NCBI GenBank assembly: GCA_949710005.1 | Contig: OX453282.1 | Location: 24,771,718-24,835,717 of the forward strand | Origin: Ricordea florida | Taxonomy: Eukaryota; Cnidaria; Anthozoa; Corallimorpharia; Ricordeidae | Direction of reading: 5' to 3' | DNA: 64,000 nt | Part shown: piece after piece, positions 1 to 12,400 of the stretch | Numbering within the stretch: the first letter of the stretch is position 1 | Layout of the letters: each line of letters starts with the position of its first letter | Notes under the pieces: model-generated | Told to the model about the DNA's origin: nothing | The model's database searches: none | The model's input: only the letters and a program-made list of their open reading frames with translations | Made by a program: the position numbers and the translations under genes

Positions 1-386
1 AGTGCTAGAGAGGTGAACAGTAATTTGACAAAAAAATAAACATAAACAAGAGAAAATGAGGTTTCTCTTGACATAAATTAGCATTTGCATGCGCGCACTT
101 GTCGCGCGCAAATGGAAACTGGAGAGAGCTTCGTGACCTGTGACGGATGAAAACTATGGGCTGAATGCAACAAACGAAGAAACAAAACCAAACATACAAA
201 TGGATAGAATGTTTGGTCGATATTACGGAATCATAAGTAGATAAACTTCACTCGTGTGGTCTTGTGCAGAATGAGTAGTAGCGCGATGCTTGATGACTAA
301 TACACCGTTCTCTGCACGTCTAAAATGAAGTTACTGTAATATCAAAGCCAGCACTGTCTTTTATTAAGTCCTTTTTGCAGCCTGAA

Positions 387-477
387 ATGGATTTAAAGTG
401 GGTTATTTCAGACGAGGAACGCACGCGCCACGATGCGTTATTCTACAGCCAAAACCCCCGTAATAGATATTTATCAG
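387..477 (+). CDS. EH gene exon 1 (start of EH domain 1)
   Basis: ATG at 387 opens MDLKWVISDEERTRHDALF, a typical EH-domain beginning (W-x-I/V-S-x-x-E). The exon ends before a GTATGT donor, in phase 1. ATG 387 is chosen because it directly precedes the EH start, but a splice acceptor at 371-380 allows an upstream exon. Confidence 0.75.
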
Positions 478-3400
478 GTATGTTACTGCGAAGTAATACT
501 GTTTTATGCTGTTAATTAATGCTGGAATATTGTAGCACGGTCGAACCGCTTATGTATGTAAACATTTCTTAATTCTTAGTTCTTTTTAATATTTTCAGGG
601 GAGCAGGCTCGTTCCTTATTCATAAGATCCAAGCTTCCACTACCGGATCTCAGCAAAATTTGGTTAGTGCAGTAATAGTTTACAATATGGGATATCGCTC
701 TGACATTTTTTATTTGTTTGGAATACGTACCACAACAAACACAGTAAGCGCTGGAGCAGTTTTCGATCTTTTTTTCTCTTAATCAAATCTTAGACAAAAA
801 ACGTAAAGTAAGTCCAGTCTGGAACATAATTTTTTTTTATTTTCGTCGGACTATTAAATTTATGGTCCAGTTCGTAGAGCGCATTCCGTTAATTCGTCAA
901 TAGTTTAACTGTGGACCGCAGGCGGTTTTAATACTTTAACTGCAGTGCAGTGTCGTGGCTTGGAATGATATTAAATGCAAGTTCCAATGTATCAATGTTT
1001 GGTTTTCGGTCCGCAAAAGACAGAGGATGACATTTACCCAAAACATGTAAAACCGGGACCGGGAAACAACTAGAAAACTGCGATACTTGTACGCATGATT
1101 AAGTTTTACTGAGGTCTGTGGAATTCAAAAACGTTCCGGTCATTCATTCCTCGTTTGAAATTAGTAATGGCGGACTGCCCATAACGAAAATTGCTCTCTA
1201 AATAATCGGACTTCTCCTCCGAATTTTCCTTCAAGACTTGGCAGAGAAAATTATCTAGTCGTGGGTTGTTGAAATATGATAAGAGCAAAAAAAGAAAACT
1301 TTTGTTTTTTTTTTTCGATCGTAATAGCACTTTCAAGTGAATACTAAAAAAAAAAATATTACCGAGACGTTACGCGGTTGAATTAACTGATGAAATCGAG
1401 CTTATTTCAGCTACTGGCGAATCTATGAAGCTATTTGCAGGACCATGCACCAATGATTTCTCATACTACAGAACACGGCAGTAGCATGCAATATTGTTTA
1501 AATGCAGCTTTACTTTTGACTAATAACATTGTTATTTGTATTCTCTAACTCTCTCTATTAATTTACTAACATGGTTTTTCCATTGGAGAAGGACATTGCA
1601 AATGGAAAAATTATAATCAACTACGATAAGCTATTTAAAGGTAAAAACAAAAATACTTAGTAACCATGACTCCCAGACAAACAAGTGCTTAAACTGATAT
1701 GTTGAAATACTTTACTGTACTTTTAAATTTTACCCCAAACTAAGCTTTATTAGTGCAGTATAGGTAGAAAGTTAGTTGTTTAAAAAAACATGAAAAGGAT
1801 TAAAGTGCTGTAATTTTCACGTAAGAATTTCGGTCAAGTTACTTCATGCAATGCTGAGTCTGAAAGCTGTCTAGCTGGTCAGCTGCTAAGTGAATTTAAA
1901 CTGGTCACTGAGGAGGTCGTATCTGGTTTTGTGAATCACCTGTCTTCAAAGTCCTGTACACTTGATCCAATTCCATCCTCAGTGTTCAAAGGGTGCCGTC
2001 ATTATCTGCTTCCAATGATCACTCGTATAGTTAACTTGTCTCTTACAAGTGGCCAAGTACCTGATAGATTCAAGGTTGCCATGTTGAAGCCGTTGTTGAA
2101 AAAGAGTGGAGCTGATCATGAACTATTTTCAAACTTTCGTCCTGTCTCGAATTTATATTTTCTATCCAAAGTTACGGAGAAAGCAGTTGCAGCACAATTA
2201 ATGGACCACCTTAATGATAATGAAGGCTTATTAGAAGAATTTCAGTCGGCATATAAATCTCATCACAGTACAGAGACTGCGCTTGTGAGAGTTCAAAATG
2301 ATATTTTGAAGGCTATTGACAATAACAGATCGGTTATATTACTATTGCTCGATTTATCGGCTGCGTTTGATACTGTCGATCATTCGATTTTGTTATCTAG
2401 ACTACAGAATCGCTTTGGTATTAGGAACACTGCTCTTAATTGGTTTCATTGGTATCTTCACTCACGCGAACAGTTTGTTTCTGTCAATGGAATTGAATCG
2501 TCAAAGAAGAATTTACCCTACGGGGTACCACAGGGTTCTGTACTGGGACCCTTGTTGTATTCCCTTTATACAAGTCCGCTGGGTGACATAGCCAGAAAGC
2601 ATAGCATACCGTTTCATCTCTATGCAGATGACACACAGTTGTACTTGTCGTTTACGTCCAATTGCCCTAATCATCTATCAAGCTCAAAGATGGCAGTAGA
2701 ATTATGTGTTAAGGACATTGGGGACTGGATGCTGCGCAACAAACTTAAGTTAAATCGGGATAAGACTGAACTTTTGGTTATTAGTTCTAAATATCGTCCA
2801 CGACCACCCCTCGACTATATACGAGTTGGTGATGAAGTAATCAAGTCTAGTAAACAGGCCAGGAATTTAGGAGTTGCATTTGATCAATGTTTGGATTTCA
2901 AAGAACACGTTAAAATAATCTGCAAGAGCGCATTTTTCCGCATTCGTAGTATAGCTAAAATTAGGCGATACCTATCCCAGAGTACTACTGAGACCATTGT
3001 TCACGCTTACATAACATCGCGTTTGGACTATTGTAACGCCCTATTGTACGGTCTCCCAAAGTATCTGATTAATAGACTTTAGCTTGTACAGAACTCAGCA
3101 GCTCGCCTTGTTACCTTGACTAGAAGGCATGAACACATCACACCAATACTATGGAGCTTACATTGGTTGCCAGTTCATTTTAGGATTATTTTCAAAATAT
3201 TGTTGTTAATGTACAAAGCTCTGAATGGACTAGCCCCTGATTACATTAGAGACCTACTGCGATTTAACATTTCTGGTCGGACACTACGATCTTCAAACAA
3301 GAGGTTGCTTGATGAGCCTAGAGCAAATCTTAAAACGTATGGTGAAAGGGCTTTTTCCGTGGCGGCACCAAGGCTCTGGAATAAACTACCCCTCCAGATC

Positions 3401-6400
3401 AGACTTTCATCATCAGAGGCAGTTTCTAAGGCTAATCTTAAGACTTATCTTTTTAAGCGTGCATTTGATTTGTAGTTTTTACTTTTTATTTGTAGCCTAA
3501 TTGTATTATATAGCGTATTTAATTCTTAGGATTTTAATTTTAGGATTTAGGATTTTAGGTTTTTAAAGAATTAGGATTTTAATTTTAAAGCATTGTAAAG
3601 CGCCATGGACAATTAGTGGAAAATGGCGCTATATAAATGTATAGTTATTTATTTATACCCATAATTTGAGTATAGAATAACCATGGTTAAAATATACCCA
3701 TAATTTGGGTATAGAATAACCATGGTTAAAATATACCCATAATTTGAGAATAGAATAACCATGGTTAAAATATACCCATAATTTGAGTGTAGAATGACCA
3801 TGGTTAAAATATACCCATAATTTGGGTATAGAATAACCATGGTTAAAATATACTCATAATTTGGGTATAGAATGACCATGGTTAAAATATACCCATAATT
3901 TGGTTATAGAATAACCATGGTTAAAATATACCCGTAATTTGGGAATAGAATAACCATGGTTAAAATAACCATGGAATAACCGTGGTAAAAATATGACCAA
4001 AGTGTGTTGAGTACAGATTCAACACAGAATAAGAAATCTTAAAGGACTGCAACGCTCTTGTCTGAGTAAATTTGAAGCAGTCTTTTGTTTACCAATTTGT
4101 TCTTAGTTTTAGGATTCATTTTGATTTTGTATTTTGATTTTTGTCAGTGTTTCATTTTGATATAAACAATGAAGATTTTTAGTATAAATACTCAGGTGAT
4201 TATACAAATTTGCATGCTTTGATTGGTTTGCTATCTCAGATTATCAGCCAATAATCACCTTGATGAACAAAATGGCTGCCAGTCATACAATGTGTGTATA
4301 TTTTCATATTGTACAATGCTTTTTATTTTCTTAATTTTTTCAAAAAAATCGCCTGTGTATTTATACTAAAGCAATTATTCACCTCAAGCTCAGTGATTAT
4401 CGGTGAATATTCACCTTGACTTCGTCTCGGTGAATATTCACTGATAATCACTTCACCTTTGGCAAATAATTGTTGAATAATTGTTATTGTTATTTTCATA
4501 TTAGCCTGTATTTGGCAGGTTCTTTATCTGTACCCTGTCTCTCTCCTTGGGATTAGCAGTGCATGTACATGTACATTTAAAAATTAAATAACACTACTGG
4601 GAAAATGGCTATTTCTTAATTACCTTTGTTTTGTGGGAACCCAATGTAGGAAACTTGCTGATATCTCAAGAAACAACATGCTGGACATCTCAGAGTTTGC
4701 AGTGGCAATGCATCTAATTCAGAGTCGGCTCAAAGGGATTGATATTCCAGAAAAGTTACCAGAGACATTGATCCCCATTCCTGTGCCTTGGGTAGATGTG
4801 CCTACCATCCTACAAGTAGAGAGAAAGGCATATGAGAAAGCTTTTTCATGGATGGAGAAAGAGTGTAGCGGCGGGCGACTCTCAAGAGTTTCAAGAGGTG
4901 TCGTGGCCGGCTTGGTTTCGATAACTTAAGTTAAAGGACTACGTTACGGGCTCGCGATTAACCACCCAGATGTAGATTACATTTCTTCACTTTAATCCCT
5001 TGACATCGAGCAGTAAATCGTTGAAAGCCGTAAACTGAAAATTCGATAAACATAAAGAATAAACGAAAGACTATCTAAGGGTAAGCTTTGTTCTAGCAGA
5101 ATAATTTAGCGTACGGCAATTTCTTGCCGGTAACGCAACACTGAAATTCACTTATACTACTTAAAATACTTCAAGAGGCCTTTGGAGTGAAAACTAATCT
5201 TAGCAAGTCACTTACGGGAAATACTACGCTAACGCAAAGGATAAGAACATCGACATATTTCCAAATGACTGTGACTACAAGAAAGAAAAGGGCGACAAAC
5301 TAAACACTTAAATTCTATGGAAAACTAAGCAAAAGAAGAAGTTTCCTGACTTACATATCGGTCCTGCGATTGCCTCTTGTGGCTTGCTTATTCTTGTGTT
5401 CTTAGTATCGACTACAAAGGCGGGAAGCGACTGAACTGCTAAAAGTGCGTACGTGGTTTTGAGTACGAAATCAAGACAAAAGACTTAATTGTTCTTTGTA
5501 TTGCAAACAAAACGCGTTATTAATTTTAGACTACAAAGGACCGTTTAGCGGTCGTTACATGGCTCCCCTGAAATTGTCCAATTTCACTATTCTTAACTAA
5601 ATCAGTAATTAGTGATAAACTTAGCTACAAAGTTCATGGCTCCTTGGCGGGGATACACCCCGGTTGTTGCTCCTCAGCTTCGCTTCCTGACATCAGGAAA
5701 ACCAGCTTGTGTATTGGCCTCTCAAGCCGCCTAACTGCTTTGGTACGTACTCCCCTTGAATCGATGTGCGGATCTGCAAGGATGAGCTGCACAGTGCGCA
5801 CGCGGCCATCCTTACTTTGATTGGTCTCCACAACGCGGGCCAACTCCCAGTGATTGCGAGCGATGCAATCATCTTTAATCAAGACGATGTCGTCACTTCT
5901 AAGATCTCGCTGCGGCTTCAGCCATTTTTGACGTAGTTGAAGGGACTGCAAGAATTCCTTCCTCCAACGACACCAGAACTGATTCGCAAGATGCTGAACA
6001 CGTCTCCAACGTCTTTTGGAGTACTTATCGGTATCCTGAAACTTTCCTGGGGGCGGAAGCACGATCTTCGACTTCATCGTCAGCAAATGGTTTGGCGTGA
6101 GGGGGCTTAACGAGTCTGGGTCCCGTAGGCCATCCACTGTGAGGGGTCTACTGTTGATGACGGCTTCTGCCTCACACATAAAGGTGCTGAGCGATTCATC
6201 ATCTAGTTGCGTTCCATTGTTATCCAGTAATACTGACAGTACATTACGGACACTTCGAATCTGGCGTTCCCAAACACCTCCCATGTGGCTGGCGGAGGGA
6301 ACATTCATCTTAAAACTGAACCAATCACAATTGTTTCGGAGAAGCTCTCTTCCAATCTTGTCATGGTCCAGTTCACCGAGGGCTTCTTCAAGTTCCTTCT

Positions 6401-9400
6401 TCGCACCCACGAAGTTAGTGCCTTGGTCACTTCTCATCTGTCGAATGGGACCTCGACGACAGATAAAGCGGCGAAGAGCATTAATAAATGAATCTGTCTC
6501 GAGACTGTGAGCGATCTCTAGATGTATGGCCCTTGATGCCATACATGTGAATAGGACACCATATCGTTTCAACTCCTTTCGCTTGTCTTTAATAATCCAA
6601 GGCCCGAAATAGTCCACGGCGCAATAAGTGAATGGTGGCGCTTGGTGGAGTCTGTCTTCCGGCAGGTCAGACATCTTCTGTGATTGAGTAGGGCCTCGAA
6701 GCCTCCGACATGTCACGCACCTTAAGATGTAACGCGATACTGAAGAGGTTCCGCCAATGATCCAGTAACCATTTGATCTTATTTCATTAAGAGTCGTTGT
6801 TCTTCCTTGATGCTTGCATTTCTCATGAAAGTGCTGTACCAGTAACTTTGTGATGTGGGTATCCCTTGGTAGTAAGATAGGAAACTTGATGTCCTCTTCC
6901 ATGTTTGCTCGTCGTATACGGCCACCCACGCGTAGTACGCCGTCTTGGTCCAAAAACGGGTCAAGTCTCTGCAGCAAGGTCGCATTTCCTTTATTTGATG
7001 ATCCTTTGGTATCTTGTAAATGTTGGTTCTTCAGCAGTGATTCTAAGTCCTTTTTAAATGTGGTGGCTTGAATGGCCTTGATTATAACTGTTGCAGCCTG
7101 CTGTAGTTCTTTCACTGTTACACGAGGGTGATCTGCATCTTTATCTCCCTTTATGAGATGCAGTGAGCGTTTGTCACATATACGCTCTTTCCTTTCTTCC
7201 AATCGACGTTTCAATTTCTGGATGTAGAGAATGCAGAGTGCAACAGATTTCTTCGCACGAAACCAGTCAGAGAAGTATTTGATGCGGTCCACAAGATCTT
7301 CTCGTGGAACAAAGGCCGTTGTTGCCATGGCGACCACCCTTCTTACTTCAGGATCTTGTTCGGATGGTTCTTCGGCAATCATCTGTTTTGTCTTCATGGA
7401 ATCAGGCCACTGGTCTTCACTTTTCCATAAGAACTCAGGTCCAAGTATCCACCTAGATTTCTGGATATTTCTGGCATGGAGACCACGTGATGCATCGTCT
7501 GCTGGGTTCAATTCTGTTTCGACGTACCTCCACTGCTTTGGAGAGGATTTCTCTTGGATTTCCTGGACACGATTAGCTACGTACACGTGGAACCTTTTGG
7601 ACTCGTTGGCTATGTAGCCTAGTATCACCTTGCTGTCTGCCCAGAAGGTTTCTTCCACATTTTCTAGTGGTAGTTCCCTTCTTAGTTGGTCACTGACTCT
7701 TGCGGAGGTGACAGCGGCTGTTAGTTCGAGTCTTGGAATAGTCACTGCTTTCAGTGGCGTGACTCTTGATTTTCCAAGAACGAACGAGCAGTGAATCTGG
7801 CCTTGACTATTGATGAGCCGCAGGTAGGAGCACTGACCATACCCTTTGTTGCTTGCGTCCGAGAAGTGATGTAATTCTGTTTGAGTCACGTGACCAAAAT
7901 TCTTAGGTTTGCAGCACCTTGGAACGGAAAATTCTTGCAGAAGATATAGTTCTGACCTCCATTTCTCCCATTTTGCCTTTGCTAAATCTGGGATAGGGTC
8001 GTCCCATCCAGTATCTTCCTTACACAACTCTTGTAATATCTTCTTGCCTTCCAATAGAAGAGGTGCCACAAAGCCGAGTGGGTCGAAAATGGAGCTCACC
8101 GTTGATAATATCCCTCTTCTTGTGCATGGTTTGTCTTTTAACGTGATGCGAAAGTTAAAGGAGTCATTCTCAATACACCACTGAATCCCGAGTGCACGTT
8201 CTACGGGAAGAATATCTTGATCTAGGTCTAGATTCTTGATGTCTTCCGCTCTGTCCTTGATCGGTATGCTGTGAATGACTTCTTTACTGTTGGAGATAAA
8301 CTTGTGCAAATTAAAACCTCCTCTCTTGCACATCTCCTTCGCGTCTTTGATAAGTTTCACAGCTTCTTTCACCGTTGGCACTGACTTAAGTCCATCGTCG
8401 ACGTAGAAGTCCTCTCGAAGGAAGTTAGCTGCTGCGGAACCAATCATTTCTTCGTTATCATTCGCGGTAGACTTCAGGGCGAAGTTGGAGCAGCCTGGAG
8501 AAGACGTGGCTCCGAACAAGTGCACGGTCATTCGATATTCCTTTGGTACGCTATAAATGTCGCCATTCTCCCACCAGAGAAAGCGCAACAAATCTCTATT
8601 CTCTTCACTGACCTTTACTTGATGGAACATTCCTTCTATGTCGCAGATAAACGCCACGGCTTCCTTGCGAAATCTACATAGAACTCCTGTCAAGTTGTTC
8701 GTCATATCGGGTCCTTGTAGAAGCTGTTTGTTCAACGATTCGCCTTTGAACTCGGCAGAGCAGTCAAACACCACTCGGATCTTGTTTGGTTTTTTAGGGT
8801 GGTATACCCCGTGATGTGGAATATACCATACTTGCTGACTATTTTCATTTCCTTTCTTGCTCTCAGTTGGAACTAGTTCGGCATAGCCGTTTTGAATGAC
8901 CATGTCCATAAAGCTTCCGTAATCATTTCGGTACCTTTCATCAGCTATAAATCTTCTCTTAAGATGTTTTAAGCGGTGTAGAGCCATCTCTCGATTGTTT
9001 GGAAGCTTGGTGTTGGGGTCCTTCAATGGTAGGGGCATTTCATAATGTCCATCTTCCAGATGGCGTATATTTTCTGTCACTCTTGCGAGAAACTTTCTCT
9101 CTTCTTGAGAAAGCGCGTGGTCCCCAGTGCTTCTTTCCGAGAAATCAAGCTCGAACATTTCTTTAAGATGATAGGGGTTAATGATTTCTTTCGTTTGGGC
9201 ATTAATTACGAACTTGCTATCGAAACGTTTGGTGCCTCCAATTTCTTGAGTGACGATTCTGTGGCAAATTGTCTCCCCATTTTCAATTTCACTCAGCAGC
9301 TCTTTGACTGGGGTTACTGGACCGATGATCCCCCATCCGAGAAGTGTCTTAATGGCATATGGATCATCTGCCTTTCCAGTTATCACCTCACGTGGTTTGA

Positions 9401-12400
9401 TAGCTCGGGGACAGTTGCATCCAATTAGAATGCCGACTTCTAGTTTTTCTTGGTAGGGAGGGATCTTGTTCTCTATTCTTTGAAGGTGTGGCCATTTGTT
9501 CGCTGTCTCTGGGCGTGGGATCTGGTTTCGTCTTGACGGGATGCTGTCGCGTGAATATACCTTAGGGAGCTCTATCTTCAACTTCTTGTCGAAACGCTCA
9601 ACTACCAAGCCATCTACCTTCTGTACAGGTATCTCTGCCCTTCCATGCATGGTGTATAACTGTAACTTAAGCTCGGGTCCCTCAACACCAAGATCCTTGA
9701 GTGTCGATGTCTTAATGAAAGTTGCGTCGCTGGCATTATCTAAGAGAGCGTACACCAATACTTCGGATTGTGGGCGATCCTTATGGTGAAGCCACACAGG
9801 TAATATCATGGAGTTGACGACAGTGATGTCCGAGGAACTTGCGCAATTGCTGACTGCATGAATTCCGGACTCATTGACGGCATCGCTTTCCTTCGAGGGT
9901 TCTTTCTTGTTCTTTGGATCTTCATGGAGGGACGTGGGATGAAGTTTCGCGCATTTCTTACATTTGAGCCTCGCCCCACAGGACTTTGATAAATGGCCCT
10001 TCTCAAGGCAACCAAAGCACACGCCCTTCGATCTTAAGAAGGCCACTCGTTCTTGGACAGTCCTCTTTGAGTACTCAACACATTCTTCTAAACTGTGGTT
10101 TCCTTGGCACAACAGACAACGCATTGATGATCGAGCTGATTTTTGACTGGTGTCTCCAACTGAAGTTAAGAGGCTATTGGCCGAGGGTGGACGCCTTGTG
10201 CGGTTCTTAAAGGACGTTGAGGTACTGTCTCTATTTGAGTCTTTGTTTCGCTCTCGCTTTAGACTGTTTGGGGAGAAAACGGGATCTGTTGCTAATTCAG
10301 CCTCTTCTTTCACAAACTCGACAAGGTCACTGAAAGTAACCGCGCTCTTGGTTTTGGCTCTTAGCTCGCGCGCATGTCGGCACCATTTCACGCCAGAGTA
10401 TGATGGTAGTTTTGCACTGATTTGTATGAGTGTTTCTGTCGAATTGAGCTCGTCCATGTATCTCATAGACTTCATGACCTCCTTGCAGCGAATTAGAAAG
10501 TCGGAGAGGTCTTGTATTCCTGTACTATCCCCGTCTCGAACCCTAGGCCATTCTCGTAGCTGAGATTTGTACCTCTCGGCGACTTTATAAGGATTGCCAA
10601 ACCTTTCTGTTAGTAACTTCTTTGCTTCGATGTATCCGTCATCGGTGTTCAGCGTCACGAAACCCTTAACGGCTTCGTTTGCCCTTCCAGCAGTGTACTT
10701 GTTAAGAAAGAAAAGTCTGTCCTTATTCGAGTCTACTCTACTCTCGATGATTGCTTCAAATGCTTGTATGAAGGCAGGATAATCCAAAATGTTTCCGCTG
10801 AAAATTTGCGGTTCTTGTGCGGGTAAGGAACTAATTCTTTGTTGTTTCGCTATTAGGGCGCTTAGCTCTGTTTGTTTTTCTTGTAGTTTGATCAAATCTT
10901 TAATGGCGCTCGTCTCGGTCAAACTGCGTTCGTCTTTTTGATCGAAGAAACTGTGCATGACTTGCTGAGATTCTTGCGTGACGAATGTACTCGGATTTGG
11001 TGCGCCTTGGGGAATGAATGGCGGCGTCGAGGGGTTAAGTCGGCATCCCTTTACAACATCTTTTTTACTTTCCTTCCCTTCAATTTCACTAATTAATTTC
11101 CGGTCACTAATTGAGTTGCCCTTGCCTTCTTCTAAAATTCCTTTTATGGCTTCTTCTTCGGCGTTCGCTAATGAAATGTCCTTCATTAATTGGAGCCTCC
11201 TAAGCTCTAGTTCCTGTTCTAAGAATTTCATTTCGACTTCTAGCTTCGCCTTTCTTGTCGCTGCTTCGACTCTTCTGGAAAGAACTGAGTCCGCTGAAGA
11301 TCTAAATGAACCGGTTCTACGTGAGGTTTTAGAGGTTTTAGAGGTGCCTGAAGAAACAGACTTTGCCTTTGCCCTTTCTGTGGCTTGAATTCGTTCGGCT
11401 AATTTGATCCGGCAGTCCATGCACTCTCTGTCTTGAATATCAAACCATCGGTATAGGGCCTCTTTTTCGTCTTCATTGTCAAGAAAATTATAAAGTGCAT
11501 GATGAGCATCATTGAATTCTTCCTTTCTTTGATCTAGACCGTCTCTTTCGAGTTGTAAAATCTCAGATGAAACTTCGTTTGAGCTGATCAATTTTCTTAT
11601 TTTCTCGATATATTGTCGTATCCTAGTGCTAGCTGCTTTCAGGTCGGATTCAAGGATCTCCTTTTTATACTGTTTCCCCTTTTCAGTTAATTTTCTTTGG
11701 CGTTTTTCTTTAACCTCGCCGTCCACCTTTGCGGATGTCGCACCTTCGAATTCTTGGAATTTTTCGGGGATTTCGTGTCCTTCGGCGTGCGGTTGGGCCA
11801 ATTCGCTAATCTTTGTGTTTCCCTTATTCGAACTTGAACTCATGATTTCTTGTCCTTAATTTTTAAACCTTCTTATAGCTTCTTTGGAAAGAGACGATGA
11901 GGCGATATTTTACTGTAGCGGCGGGCGACTCTCAAGAGTTTCAAGAGGTGTCGTGGCCGGCTTGGTTTCGATAACTTAAGTTAAAGGACTACGTTACGGG
12001 CTCGCGATTAACCACCCAGATGTAGATTACATTTCTTCACTTTAATCCCTTGACATCGAGCAGTAAATCGTTGAAAGCCGTAAACTGAAAATTCGATAAA
12101 CATAAAGAATAAACGAAAGACTATCTAAGGGTAAGCTTTGTTCTAGCAGAATAATTTAGCGTACGGCAATTTCTTGCCGGTAACGCAACACTGAAATTCA
12201 CTTATACTACTTAAAATACTTCAAGAGGCCTTTGGAGTGAAAACTAATCTTAGCAAGTCACTTACGGGAAATACTACGCTAACGCAAAGGATAAGAACAT
12301 CGACATATTTCCAAATGACTGTGACTACAAGAAAGAAAAGGGCGACAAACTAAACACTTAAATTCTATGGAAAACTAAGCAAAAGAAGAAGTTTCCTGAC

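Noticed and set aside
5..199. 64-codon - strand ORF at the window start
   Set aside because: Low-complexity Phe/Cys-rich frame with no domain or splice context.
3649..3879. - strand 13-residue repeat protein, and the idea of a CRISPR-like array
   Set aside because: Units are directly contiguous with no variable spacers; it is a plain 39-bp minisatellite in an intron.
6097..6510. + strand ORFs opposite the BEL/Pao 1 polyprotein (also at 7231, 9045, 10150, 10978)
   Set aside because: They are antisense shadows of a 2,069-codon frame with clear retroelement domains.
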